Below, piece after piece: positions 22,601 to 33,329 of a stretch of DNA of 64,000 nucleotides; positions within the stretch are counted from its first letter, which is position 1; every line of letters begins with the position of its first letter. Made by a program: the position numbers and the translations under genes. Source of the DNA: Macrostomum hystrix (Eukaryota; Platyhelminthes; Macrostomidae). The stretch covers positions 9,343,501-9,407,500 of the forward strand of contig CATNEN010000003.1 in the NCBI GenBank assembly GCA_950097015.1, written 5' to 3'. The notes beneath the pieces were generated by a model that ran no database searches, had not been told where the DNA came from, and worked only from the letters and a program-made list of their open reading frames with translations.

Positions 22601-24634
22601 TGTTTATTGGTCTAGAATGCTGGTGTTTATTGGTCTAGAATGTTGGTGTATTATTGGTCTAGAATGTTGGTGTTTATTGGTCTAGAATGTCGGTGTTTAT
22701 TGGTCTAGAATGTTGGTGTTTATTAGTCTAGAATGTTGGTGTTTATTGGTCTAGAATGTTGGTGTTTATTGGTCTAGAATGCTGGTGTTTATTGGTCTAG
22801 AATGTTGGTGTATTATTGGTCTAGAATGTTGGTGTTTATTGGTCTAGAATGTTGGTGTTTATTGGTCTAGAATGTTGGTGTTTATTGGTCTAGAATGTTG
22901 GTGTTTATTGGTCTAGAATGCTGGTGTTTATTGGTCTAGAATGTTGGTGTATTATTGGTCTAGAATGTTGGTGTTTATTGGTCTAGAATGTCGGTGTTTA
23001 TTGGTCTAGAATGTTGGTGTTTATTAGTCTAGAATGTTGGTGTTTATTGGTCTAGAATGTTGGTGTTTATTGGTCTAGAATGCTGGTGTTTATTGGTCTA
23101 GAATGTTGGTGTATTATTGGTCTAGAATGTTGGTGTTTATTGGTCTAGAATGTTGGTGTTTATTGGTCTAGAATGTTGGTGTTTATTGGTCTAGAATGTT
23201 GGTGTTTATTGGTCTAGAATGCTGGTGTTTATTGGTCTAGAATGTCGGTGTTTATTGGTCTAGAATGTTGGTGTTTATTAGTCTAGAATGTTGGTGTTTA
23301 TTGGTCTAGAATGTTGGTGTTTATTGGTCTAGAATGCTGGTGTTTATTGGTCTAGAATGTTGGTGTATTATTGGTCTAGAATGTTGGTGTTTATTGGTCT
23401 AGAATGTCGGTGTTTATTGGTCTAGAATGTTGGTGTATTATTGGTCTAGAATGTTGTTGTATTATTGGTCTAGAATGTTGGTGTTTATTGGTCTAGAATG
23501 TTGGTGTTTATTGGTCTAGAATGTTGGTGTTTATTGGTCTAGAATGTTGGTGTTTATTGGTCTAGAATGTTGGTGTTTATTGGTCCAGAATGTTGGTGTT
23601 TATTGGTCTAGAATGTTGGTGTTTATTGGTCCAGAATGTTGGTGTTTATTGGTCTAGAATGTCGGTGTTTATTGGTCTAGAATGTTGGTGTATTATTGGT
23701 CTAGAATGTTGGTGTTTATTGGTCTAGAATGTTGGTGTTTATTGGTCTAGAATGTTGGTGTTTATTGGTCTAGAATGTTGGTGTTTATTGGTCTAGAATG
23801 TTGTTGTATTATTGGTCTAGAATGTTGTTGTATTATTGGTCTAGAATGTTGGTGTTTATTGGTCCAGAATGTTGGTGTTTATTGGTCTAGAATGTTGTTG
23901 TATTATTGGTCTAGAATGTTGGTGTTTATTGGTCTAGAATGTTGGTGTTTATTGGTCTAGAATGTCGGTGTTTATTGGTCTAGAATGTTGGTGTTTATTG
24001 GTCTAGAATGTTGGTGTTTATTGGTCTAGAATGTTGGTGTTTATTGGTCTAGAATGTTGGTGTATTATTGGTCTAGAATGTTGGTGTTTATTGGTCTAGA
24101 ATGTTGGTGTTTATTGGTCCAGAATGTTGGTGTTTATTGGTCTAGAATGTTGGTGTTTATTGGTCTAGAATGTTGGTGTTTATTGGTCCAGAATGTTGGT
24201 GTATTATTGGTCTAGAATGTTGGTGTTTATTGGTCTAGAATGTTGGTGTTTATTGGTCCAGAATGTTGGTGTTTATTGGTCTAGAATGTTGGTGTTTATT
24301 GGTCCAGAATGTTGGTGTTTATTGGTCTAGAATGTTGGTGTTTATTGGTCCAGAATGTTAGTGTATATAATTTTGAAACCTTTCAGAACTCACGATTAAC
24401 AGTTGGAACAGGCAGCGGGGACCATCGGTCGCACATGACCAGCCGGGGTGTGTAAGTTGTTCGACCTCTCGCGTCTTCGCCAACTCGAAACAGAGCATCA
24501 TGATCGGCTTCCATGGGCTGCTCAGTAGAGTTCTCAGATCCATACCGAAACGAGGCCTCTTGTAGGTTCCAGAAATGCGCCCCAACAAAGCAGGCGTTCG
24601 GCCCAAGCTGAACTGTAATCACTTCCTGTGTCAT
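16696..24634 (-). CDS. MSTO1: Protein misato homologue (4 exons)
   Basis: Tubulin-like protein of the outer mitochondrial membrane or cytosol, known in animals for mitochondrial morphology and spindle assembly. Exons in transcription order: 24634-24394, 20477-20104, 18177-17596, 17148-16696 (1650 nt, 549 aa; human MSTO1 is about 570). Exon 1 starts 'MTQEVITVQLGPNACFVGAHFWN' in outline, matching the misato N-terminal segment, and contains 'TYTPRLV'. Exon 2 has 'LHPRSLL' and ends 'EECDCLQ'; exon 3 opens 'GFQLLADAHD', restoring the family's ECDYLQGFQ block across the splice. Exon 4 has a Gln run and a 'VPFPTSLLP' block. Phases match at all three junctions. Intron 1 (3.9 kb) is almost wholly a minisatellite; intron 2 holds SINE-B fragments and a hAT element. 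A 'ttgcag' acceptor-like sequence ends 18 bases upstream of the ATG, suggesting a 5' UTR intron or trans-splice site. Confidence 0.9.
17255..17520. repeat. 37 bp minisatellite in misato intron 3
   Basis: About seven copies of a unit containing 'cctaatctaatagtgtctta' followed by 'aataatcctaaatttcc'; copies decay toward 17520. It fills most of intron 3 (17149-17595). Confidence 0.85.
18226..18540. mobile_element. Composite SINE-B remnants with three tRNA-like heads
   Basis: A minus-oriented SINE-B 3' end ('gacccagcagggccagatg') is followed by a plus-oriented tRNA-like head ('gtagtctatagtggttagag' with box B 'ggttcgattcc') and then two minus-oriented heads ('accttcaagtcg...'). The mosaic suggests repeated insertion or rearrangement at one spot. 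It sits at the acceptor side of misato exon 3. Confidence 0.6.
18547..19702 (-). mobile_element. hAT DNA transposon (non-autonomous), 8 bp TSD
   Basis: Terminal inverted repeats 'cagcggttctcaacc' (left) and 'ggttgagaaccactg' (right) bound 1156 bp, flanked on both sides by the 8 bp duplication ATCTACAA (18539-18546 and 19703-19710). TIR type and TSD length are those of hAT elements of the Charlie kind. Subterminal 'gcgacccc' blocks are also typical. Inside, on the minus strand, is a remnant of the transposase N-terminus (18951-19169). It sits in misato intron 2. Confidence 0.9.
18951..19169 (-). pseudogene. BED zinc-finger remnant of hAT transposase
   Basis: A 72 aa open frame with 'KRSYNEAFLELGF', 'PQCVIC', 'ESMKPKNLKRH' and 'HLQTQH' matches the BED-type finger (C-x2-C ... 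H-x4-H) at the N-terminus of ZBED/Charlie-like hAT transposases. The catalytic part is absent within the element, so it is a truncated, non-functional transposase. It lies inside the TIR-bounded element. Confidence 0.75.
19845..20065 (+). mobile_element. SINE-B copy in misato intron 2
   Basis: It has the tRNA-like box B 'ggttcgattc', 'cttttagcaaggcacttaac', 'ccccccagtccatggactg' and the 3' block 'cggctgcacatctggccc'. It is nearly complete and ends about 40 bp before misato exon 2 (in plus coordinates). Confidence 0.75.
20620..24359. repeat. Giant minisatellite in misato intron 1, 23/24 bp unit, about 160 copies
   Basis: A 3.7 kb array of 'ggtctagaatgttggtgttt' plus 'att' (23 bp), interleaved with a 24 bp variant ending 'tattatt' and with single-base variants (gtcgg, gctgg, gttgt, ggtcc, agtct). 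Most units contain an XbaI-type TCTAGA palindrome. Blocks of several variant units recur in the same order, so the array grew by duplication of multi-unit segments. It fills intron 1 up to 35 bp from the exon 1 donor. Confidence 0.97.
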
Positions 24635-24749
24635 GCTTAACAATGTGTCTGCAATATGGATTTTATAATGCACAATGATTCCAAAGCGATATGCTTAGAA
24701 AATCACATAATTAATATATTAACAGAGTAAACATTTATAAATAAGTCAT

Positions 24750-25440
24750 TTACAAACCCAATCAAACAGGATCGATAAACTATAAACTGTCAAACAGTAT
24801 CTATAAACCCAATCAATCAGGATCTATAAACCCAATCAATCAGGATCCATAAACCCAATCTATCAGGATCTATAAACCCAATCTATCAGAATATATAAAC
24901 ACAATCTATCAGGATTTATAAACCCAATCTATCAGGATCTATAAACCCAATCTATCAGGATCTATAAACCCAATCAATCAGGATCTATAAACCCAATCAA
25001 TCAGGATCCATAAACCCAATCTATCAGGATCTATAAACCCAATCAATCAGGATTTATAAACCCAATCAATCAGGATCTATAAACCCAATCTATCAGGATC
25101 TATAAACCCAATCAATCAGGATATATAAACCCAATCTATCAGGATCTATAAACCCAATCAATCAGGATTTATAAACCCAATCAATCAGGATCTATAAACC
25201 CAATCAATCAGGATCCATAAACCCAATCAATCAGGATCCATAAACCCAATCTATCAGGATCTATAAACCCAATCTATCAGGATCTATAAACCCAATCTAT
25301 CAGGATTTTTAAACCCAATCAATCAGGATCTATAAACCCAATCAATCAGGATCTATAAACCCAATCAATCAGGATTTTTAAACCCAATCTATCAGGATAT
25401 ATAAACCCAATCTATCAGGATCTATAAACTCAATCAATCA
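24750..25440. repeat. 23 bp minisatellite upstream of misato
   Basis: About 30 copies of a unit close to 'aatctatcaggatctataaa' plus 'ccc', with a/t variation in 'caatca/ctatca'. It begins about 115 bp upstream of the misato start codon, so it lies in or next to the promoter or 5' UTR. The sequence is unrelated to the intron 1 array although the period is also 23. Confidence 0.93.
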
Positions 25441-26027
25441 CTACATCGATGTTTTTCTATGAATAAAAAATTAACCGAAGTAAAGACAGAACTTAAACAA
25501 TTTATAAATGCGAAGATTTATTGATAATATTATTAAAAACCAAATATCAAATAAATGTAAAAATAAACGAAATGTATTACTATTAGCACCATTAGATATT
25601 AGAAATGTATTAAAAGTTATTAATTAATTCAAGAATAGTAAGCATAAAACAATTCAGAAGCATAACCTGATAGCGGTTATTATGCACAAAGTTTGAAAAT
25701 GAAAAATAGGTCAAATAATATTTGTAAAAACTCTAAAAAACTGTCTTCAGTTGGACACTGGAACAGACAAAGATGGAAATGCTAGTACTACTGGATATGT
25801 ACTATAAATCAGAGCTATAAAACAGACTATAACAAATCTGAAATGCTGGCATTGAAAGCACAAAGTTAACAAATAGATTTTTCCACAATGCATCTCGAGG
25901 TTTAAAAGTTGTTATAATCAACTAAACAAAATAACATTTTCAAACGAGCAGTTCTCTTGATAAATCGTTGGCACAAAGGCTAATTTTCAGAACTAAACAG
26001 CCTGTTTAGTGGAAGAAATGAAATCTA
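25441..26027. other. AT-rich spacer between coiled-coil gene and misato
   Basis: It must hold the 3' UTR of the minus-strand coiled-coil gene; an AATAAA (minus strand) lies at 25517-25522. No other feature is supported. Confidence 0.45.
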
Positions 26028-28876
26028 TTACACTGCGCTTTCGAAACGCGACCGAAATGACGATGAAGAGACAGCGCCGGTGACAGCAGCAGCAGCAGTG
26101 GAAGCCGCAGCCGCATCGTTGTCAACAATGCTCGCAGGTAACAGAACGCTATTATTTCGTCGCTTTTTTAGTTTGAAACTGTACCGACCAGTTAATAGCT
26201 GGCGAGCTGTGGACATTTTCTTGTTTGTTGATTTAGAAACGGATGAAGGCAGGTGCTGTTGCTGCTGTTGCTGTGGTTGCGCCGGAGGCGGCGGCGGTGG
26301 AGGCGCCGGTGGCTGCTGATTGCGCAGTCTTTGAGGTGGCGTCTGCCAAGGTGCCGCCGAAGAGAGGGCCGACGAAGAAGACGGAAAACGACGGGGTGGA
26401 GGGGGCGGCGGCGGCGGCGGTGGTTGGTGATGAGCGAAGTCCCACCTGTCGCCGCAGGATGAAAGGCAGTCCTGAAAATTGAAAGCGGAATGAAATAGCT
26501 GTAAACTTGCTTTAGGCTGAGTAGATAATGAGGAAGAAAGGTGAATTAATAATAATAATCATTGCAGGAGGGCAGCGGGAAATGGCACATCATTTTGTGA
26601 CCCTAGACCAGGGGTCGGCAAACTTATTAGCTTGTGGGCCAAAAAGAGAACCTAAAAGACGGCAGCGGGCCGCATTGACTGTAGAAAGATGAGATAGGGG
26701 AGAGATGAGGCACGGGAGAGACGAGACTGAGGAGAGACGAGACTGAGGAGAGACGAGACTGAGGAGAGACGAGACTGAGGAGAGATGAGACACGGGAGAG
26801 ACGAGACTGAGGAGAGATGAGACACGGGAGAGACGAGACTGAGGAGAGATGAGACACGGGATAGACGAGACTGAGGAGAGATGAGACACGGGAGAGACGG
26901 GACTGAGGAGAGATGAGACACGGGAGAGACGAGACTGAGGAGAGATGAGACACGGGAGAGACGAGACTGAGGAGAGATGAGACAGCGGAGAGATGAGACA
27001 CGGGAGAGACGAGACTGAGGAGAGATGAGGCATGGGAGAGATGAGACACGGGAGAGATGAGACTGAGGAGAGATGAGACAGCGGAGAGATGAGACACGGA
27101 AGAGACGAGACAGGGGAAAGATGAAACAGGGGAAAGATTAAACAGGATACTGTAGGTGTCGGAAGGGGCAACGGGCCGGATTTGGGAGCTTCGAGGGCCG
27201 CATCTGGCCCGCGGGCCGGAGTTTGCCGTCCCCTGCCCTAGACCCACAGCCATGCTGAGCACAAACGCACACAGATACTGTACGCAGGCACACGCTCACA
27301 CAGGTGTGTACATCTCCCCTGACCTTTCTCATCGTCAGGCAGTGTACACTCTCACTGTGCCTTGGAGGTTGGCCCTCGAGGGCGTAAATTGCACGGCCAG
27401 CCCCAACGCGTTCTCTCCGCGGCCCAAAATGACGTGGCCTTGCCGCGGAATCGAGCTCAGGGACCGTGGCGCGAGAGGCAAACACGTAAGACCGCTACTG
27501 CCACTCACCCCGGGAGAAAAGAGGGTGAATAGTGAAGTGAGAGGGGTTGGAAAATTATGATCAAAAGGTGATTCAAGCAACGCGGAGTAATGTGAGCTGA
27601 CCTGCAACTCGTGGCAGCGCCTGAGCAGTCGGCCGCACCTTGCCGACTCCTGTTCTGCCTCCCTGGCAAGCTGTCGGCACCAGTCCTCGCGAAGTAGTAG
27701 GTCGCAGCGGGCTCGCTTCAAATCCTCTTCGCGTTTTGCTAGGAGAGTGGCCAATTCGCGAGCCCGGCTAGTGGCCTCCTAATCAATTATTGACAAAATT
27801 TTGGTTCCTGGGTAAGCTTTTTACTAGCGACAATTTGTAACAATGGAGAAGGAAAAACGCTAACTCGAATGGACAAGTGAGCAAAAAAGAAAGGCAAGAA
27901 AAAAGCGAGGCGACAAAACAAAAAATGGAAAGAGACTAGGACAGACAGGAAATAACTTAATAAGACAGTAGGACAGACAGGAAGTAACTTAATAAGGCAG
28001 TAGGACAGACAGAAAATAACTTAATAAGACAGTAGGACGAACAGGAAATAAGACAGTAGGACAGACAGGAAATAAGACAGTAGGACAGACAGGAAATAAG
28101 ACAGTAGGACAGACAGGAAATAAGACAGTAGGACAGACAGGAAATAAGACAGTAGGACAGACAGGAAATAAGACAGTAGGACAGACAGGAAATAAGACAG
28201 TAGGACAGACAGGAAATAAGACAGTAGGACAGACAGGAAATAAGACAGTAGGACAGACAGGAAATAAGACAGTAGGACAGACAGGAAATAAGACAGTAGG
28301 ACAGACAGGAAATAAGACAGTAGGACAGACAGGAAATAAGACAGTAGGACAGACAGGAAATAAGACAGTAGGACAGACAGGAAATAAGACAGTAGGACAG
28401 ACAGGAAATATAAGAGCAGATAACTAAGGAAAGCAATGAGGACAGGAAGAAACATGCCTCACCTGCAAATCGCATTCCAGTCGCCGTATCTCCAGCTTCT
28501 GCAGTCGCGTCAACTCACGCAATTGTTGACTATTAGAATCGTCAACAATGCCGCGCTGCTGCTGTTGAAGAATGAGGCGCCATTGTCTGCGCTGTTCCTG
28601 ACGCAGTCTGGCTTCGCTGGCACGCCCGCCGTTGTCGCTGTCCAGATCGACAAAGCTGTCGGCAATGCCAGCCAGGTCAAATCCGGCAGATTTGTCAACT
28701 GCATGATCAGCAAAGCTAGTACCATCCACACTCAGACTGTTGCTACTATCGCTACTGCTAGCTATGACTGACAGTGGCCAGAGATCTAGATCGGCGCCAG
28801 TGGTGGCATCGCAACTGGCATCATCGATTCCTAACGGCGATGATGGCGGCGGTGGCAGCTGTCTAGTGCTTTCCAT
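26028..28876 (-). CDS. Unrecognised coiled-coil / proline-rich protein (3 exons)
   Basis: I do not recognise this protein. Exons in transcription order: 28876-28463, 27778-27602, 26471-26028; all junctions are phase 0 and total 1035 nt (344 aa). Residues 1-80 are acidic, Ser/Asp-rich and probably disordered. Residues about 85-197 form a charged Arg/Glu/Gln/Leu-rich helix, likely a coiled coil, running through exon 2 ('LAKREEDLKRARCDLLLRED'). Exon 3 is Pro-rich (runs of 10 and 7 Pro), then Gln-rich, then a basic stretch 'FKLKKRRNNS' and an Ala-rich tail. All three exons use clean GT-AG sites and GC-rich codons, which supports a real gene. Intron 1 holds a 24 bp minisatellite; intron 2 holds a SINE-A split by a hAT MITE. 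A scaffold or RNA/cytoskeleton adaptor is possible, but nothing seen assigns a function. Confidence 0.65.
26545..27512 (-). mobile_element. SINE-A copy, split by a hAT MITE
   Basis: The SINE is in minus orientation. Its 3' end ('attgcaggagggcagcggg') is at 26562-26608, and the rest resumes at 27236-27512 with 'cagatactgtacgcaggcac', 'gtgccttggaggttggccc' and a tRNA-like head ('gaatcgagctcagggaccgt'). The two halves become contiguous when the MITE and one copy of its 8 bp TSD are removed. It lies in intron 2 of the coiled-coil gene. Confidence 0.85.
26609..27235. mobile_element. hAT MITE with 8 bp TSD and internal minisatellite
   Basis: A 627 bp element begins 'caggggtcggcaaac' and ends 'gtttgccgtcccctg', typical hAT inverted ends, and is flanked by CCCTAGAC at 26601-26608 and 27236-27243. 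Subterminal 'gggcc' blocks are GC-rich. The body is a tandem array (about 26690-27140) of 'gagatgagacacgggagaga' and 'cgagactgag' units. It carries no transposase. It inserted into a SINE-A copy. Confidence 0.9.
27945..28415. repeat. 24 bp minisatellite in coiled-coil gene intron 1
   Basis: About 19 nearly identical copies of 'gacagtaggacagacaggaa' plus 'ataa'. Copies in the centre are identical, which implies recent homogenisation. Because 24 is a multiple of three, minus-strand frames stay open for about 150 codons; this is not a gene, since the flanking exons splice across it. Confidence 0.95.
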
Positions 28877-31435
28877 CTTGTTGCTGGAGTATGAATTATT
28901 AGCTGCGATAAATATTCAATGTTGCACAACATGGAAAACTGTTTTTCATATTTAGAGATAAGAAGATAAGAAGATTGAGGTCAAGCACTCATATATTAAA
29001 ATAGGTATTAAATATCTTCTGTTTCTACTGCCAGTAGTGAATAAAGGAAAGAGGCTAAAGTGAGAGTTGAAAAGTGGATAACAATAACATATTATTGTGA
29101 AATATGTGAATTATAACCAGGCAGTTATAGTTAATAAGTAAACATTTGTCTCATAAACACTGACAGGCACAGGCCCTGCAAAAGTAACTGATTGAACTAG
29201 AGACTCGCATGTGCACTGAGTAACCCAGAATAAAATGCACTCAGATATTACAAAACAGAAGTGGACCCACAATGATGACTTAGATAGAGTCCATGAAGAA
29301 AAAATTACACACAATGAGGCAAGTTACATTGCTGTATAGGCAATTGGACCAACTCAATTAACTATGATTATAATGGATCAGGTTGAGAGGATACTAACAA
29401 CAAATGCCCTTTAAATATTCCATAAAAAATCCCCAAGTTAAGGCTAGTTCTGATTTTAAAATGCAAATATGCTATTGCAAAAAGCTTGAAAAATTAAAAG
29501 AAATTTTAAGCAGTGAATTACATCATTTCAAACCTATTTTAATTTGGATACTGTCCAAGTAAACCCTATTCTACCCCTGCTTTACTACCTTTGGAATTTC
29601 AATCTTGATACACTAATCCTGTAATTTTTCTCTTCCTCTACTATTGTGGAATTCTAGCTGTTCTGTAATACTGCATTTATTCATAGTAATTCTAAAACTA
29701 TTTTTCTTTTTCTTGCAGAGAGCCATAAACCCTAAAATCCTTCAGGCAACAGACCCAAATCTTTCTGATAACAAGCCCTAATTCTTTTGTGAATCAGCCC
29801 ACAATCTATCATATTTTATCTCTTCATATACTAATCCTATGATTCCTATCAGATCTCAATAATTTATCTTTCATTTGTTTTTATGAACAGAGGCCAAATT
29901 TGAAAGTGAAATAAAATATCATGCAAAGTCTCTTCCTTTTGTTATCAACTGAGAGCTATAGATAGGTAGTTTATAGCTTGTGGACACAAGTACCATGCAA
30001 AAAATGTATAATTCATTAATACAATGAAATTGTACCACATAAAAATGTATTGCTTGCTGTTATCTAAAGCTGTAGTACAATTATTTGTTGAAGCATTAAG
30101 CAATTGTAGCTATACACAAAGTTCTAGAATTTATATGTGGGTGTTTCAATATTAACAAGAATTTAGTCATGACTTTTTATTTTAAAAGATAAACTTTTTA
30201 ACTTAAATTTTTTACTCTTCAATTTTGCAAATATGGACAGCACATAGCTTCCGTTTCAACTCTATAAGTCTACATGTACCAGTGAAATCTTACATTGAAG
30301 TACAGACCTTGAGATAAAAATTAAAAAAATACTTTTTTTGTCTTTTAGTTTTGTCATTTAGTTTAGTCATTTAGTTTTCCAGTAAAAATATAAATAAACT
30401 TACTAAGTCTTAACGATTCTTTGATTCTAATTTGCATTACTCTGGACATTTTTTAAGCTTATGTGAATATTCAAGCTCGGAACAATTCATAACGGCCCTG
30501 CATTTTTATAAATATAGGGCTGAGCTATATGTAAATCCACGAAATGTGTTTTCAGTTTAAAATCGTGGGGTTTTTAATGAAACCTTGCTATTCAAACTAA
30601 AGAAGATAAAACGAGAAAAACCTGTTTTCATACTTTCTAAAAGTGTCAAATTTAAATCTGTTTTTGTTAGATAGTAGTAATATATTTGTTTTTACTTTCA
30701 ATACTTCTGTTATATTTTAAAATATTTTATCGGGTATCAAACTGATAGCAGCTTGCATATATCTATATTTTCATGTATTAATGTTATAGTGCTTATATGC
30801 TTAAATTATTGGCCTACCAGAATTTCTGCCGGAGCCATACATTAACTAACTAGCTAACTAAAAAACTCAGTAAAGGTATCCGTCTGTACTCGGTACTCTA
30901 CTCTGAAGCCCCTGAGGGACCTGCCCCTGCCCTCTGCCTCTGTCTGTGCTGTTTCCTGTCTTTTTGTCTGCTGCCACCTCCTCTGCTCTGCTAATCAGCC
31001 TAACTTGTATTAGAAAAAGATTCGTACGAACTCATCTACTATAATAGTGGCGTGAAAGTGATTGTAAAATATCACTCACACAAGTCAGTTAGGGCCTATA
31101 GGCCTATATATTTAATATATTAGAAAGTGGTACATTTGAGCAAAAAATATTTTCTTTCCTCTCACACAAAACAAAGAGTATGTAATTTTTTACAAATCCT
31201 AAACCTATTTAGGATTAGGATTCCTATAAGTAAAATAAAAAAACTGCAGATATTCCAGTCACACATTGGCATGTAAACTGGCATGATAGTAAAGGTGTTT
31301 AATTTTTTTCATTTTAAGTTTAGGCTAAGGCTAGGCTAATTAATTGAACTTAATTCCAATTAAGTTCACTAACCTTGTCTGCTCATGATTTGCCAACAAA
31401 TAAGTCAATATTTTATCTTTTTCATTAAGTCTACA
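28877..31435. other. AT-rich spacer, coiled-coil gene to RPL13
   Basis: About 2.5 kb with strongly AT-rich composition, homopolymer runs and no exon-like frame. It separates two head-to-head genes and should hold their promoters. A CT-rich patch at about 30905-30975 ('ctgcccctgccctctgcctc') could be a pyrimidine-rich start region for the RPL13 transcript, but this is a guess. Confidence 0.4.
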
Positions 31436-31445
31436 CTTGGATATT

Positions 31446-31877
31446 AGATCCTAGACACTTCATCATCTTACAACTTCGTCATCTTACAACTTTGTCATCC
31501 ACTTGGAAGGTAGGACACTTTGTCATCCAGCCAATTGGCATGCTTTAAAGTTAGGCCTAGGTCAGTTCGTCATCTACTAATAACAAGCAATCTAGTTTGT
31601 CATCAATAAAGTGAGGGTCGGGTGGTGGGGCAGAGGTGTGAACACACTTCACACTCTAAATTGTCAAAAAGAGGTGTTGAAACTGTTTTCATTATAAGAG
31701 TTGAAAGATAGGTGCCAACACGATGTGAGGAGGGGTGGTTCTGTTCTAACTTTTAAACCTTTGCTTTATAGATGACAGTGTCCACAAGTCTAAGTCTCTT
31801 CGTCATCCATCCTCTGAGATATTGGACAGATCATCATTTGGATGACGAAGTTGTAAGATGACGAAGTGTCCAGGTAC
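31446..31877. mobile_element. Mutator-like MITE with 10 bp TSD
   Basis: A 432 bp element has imperfect inverted ends of about 43 bp ('cacttcatcatcttacaact' on the left, 'agttgtaagatgacgaagtg' on the right). It is flanked by the 10 bp direct repeat CTTGGATATT (31436-31445 and 31878-31887). TSDs of 9-11 bp are characteristic of Mutator-like (MULE) elements. Subterminal 'tcgtcatc' and 'tttgtcatcca' motifs recur several times on both sides. There is no coding capacity. Confidence 0.75.
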
Positions 31878-31887
31878 CTTGGATATT

Positions 31888-33329
31888 TACCTGGCCTAGC
31901 CCTCAAGTCAAGAAGTAAAGTGTCTAATTTATGCAACAATCCCCAAAGGGCTCAAGCCTTCTCTTTATAGCTACCCTCCAAACTAATGTGGCAGACATGC
32001 TTCATTATTTAAGTAGGCCTACATTATAATTTAACTTTATCAATATTATATTTCTTAAAAATTCTATCTTATGTCTATGGCAAATCTGAAATTTCAATGG
32101 CTACAACATTTTTGTCATGCAGTATGTACAGTTATACCTTTTATTACATTTTTCCTTAATTTCAAACACACAATTGTCTAATTATACTTTGATTAATCTG
32201 TTAGTTTTTAATTCAGTTTTATACATTATAATTATTAAACAAAATTACAAATAACTAAATGGATATCAATATAGTAAATATAATATAGGATTTGATATGG
32301 AACTCAGAAATGGTACAAATAGGCCTAACAAAATAGTTATTCATACAGTAATAATCATAAAACAATAAACAGTTTTACTAATGAATGCCTTGTTATGAAA
32401 TTCAAGCAATGGGTCAGGATTGATTTAATCAAAGGTCTGATACTCATATGTTCCATAGAGCCACATCTCAGCCTAACTCATGCCTTAGATACAAATATCT
32501 ATGAGTTGTAAAGTTACTGTTTTCATTTTATGTGACACATTTTGTGTACAATAATTATTCTGCAAATGGAGGTAATGTGGTAGCAATGGGGAGAAATATC
32601 CAGGAATCATTCTATGAAATCCAATGATGCATGTCATACAACAATTTTTAGACCCAGCATGAAAGCAACAGATTTAGCAATAATGTATTAGGGGCCTATA
32701 CAATATTTGTTTTCACTGTATGAATAACCATTTTGTTATTTGTATATTCACAAAATGAATAACAGCTTTGCTTTTTGGACAGTCACCATATGAATAATCA
32801 TTTTGCTATTTGTCAGTCACCATACAAAAAACAAACATTTTTGTCTATATATTATACTGAACAAAGAACTGATTTAGAGAGAAATTCATAAAAGTCTAGA
32901 TCATTACAATAGGTTACTTATTATGGCATCTAAAGCTTAATGTCAATAGTTATAGGCAAAGCAAAAGTTATTGTCACAAATTATGTATTCATTTTTGCTT
33001 TTATTGCTTGCACTGGAGGTACAAGAAAAATCATTGATTGAGATCATTGTCATTTCTTTTAAATTGTTTGTTACATTTTTTAAAAATAATTATCATTCTT
33101 TATTTAATTGAGGAACAATTTTATCTACATTGTTATGATTAACTGGTCTTTTCAACATTTTTGACAAAAATGTTATTTATATTATGCTCTATAATTATAG
33201 CCAAATTGTGTCTAGAAAAAATATTGCACTAAAATGTTATTTATATTTTTATTGGTTTCATAACAATATTCTCAAACCATGACTGTTATCACCTAATAGA
33301 AAAATACTTTAATTGCAGCAACCGTAGCC
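31888..33329. other. AT-rich 5' region of RPL13 with an inverted repeat
   Basis: AT-rich sequence upstream of the RPL13 start, probably a 5' UTR intron or promoter. It contains an imperfect inverted repeat: 'gttattcatacagt' (about 32336-32349) pairs with 'actgtatgaataac' (about 32716-32730), with further match outward, bounding about 430 bp that may be another MITE. A splice acceptor 'ttgcag' ends at 33318. Confidence 0.4.

Noticed and set aside
20620-25440. CRISPR-like direct repeats
   Set aside because: Units are contiguous with no unique spacers; these are eukaryotic minisatellites.
26233-26482. Alternative Ala-rich frames over the last coiled-coil gene exon
   Set aside because: Only the Pro/Gln-rich frame joins in phase to the upstream exons and to the terminal stop at 26028.
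26590-27262. Minus-strand frames of 190-210 codons with Ser/Leu/Pro/Val repeats
   Set aside because: They lie inside the hAT MITE and follow its internal tandem repeat.
27957-28475. Minus-strand 150-170 codon frames with an 8-residue repeat
   Set aside because: A 24 bp repeat inside intron 1 of the coiled-coil gene; the real exons splice across it.
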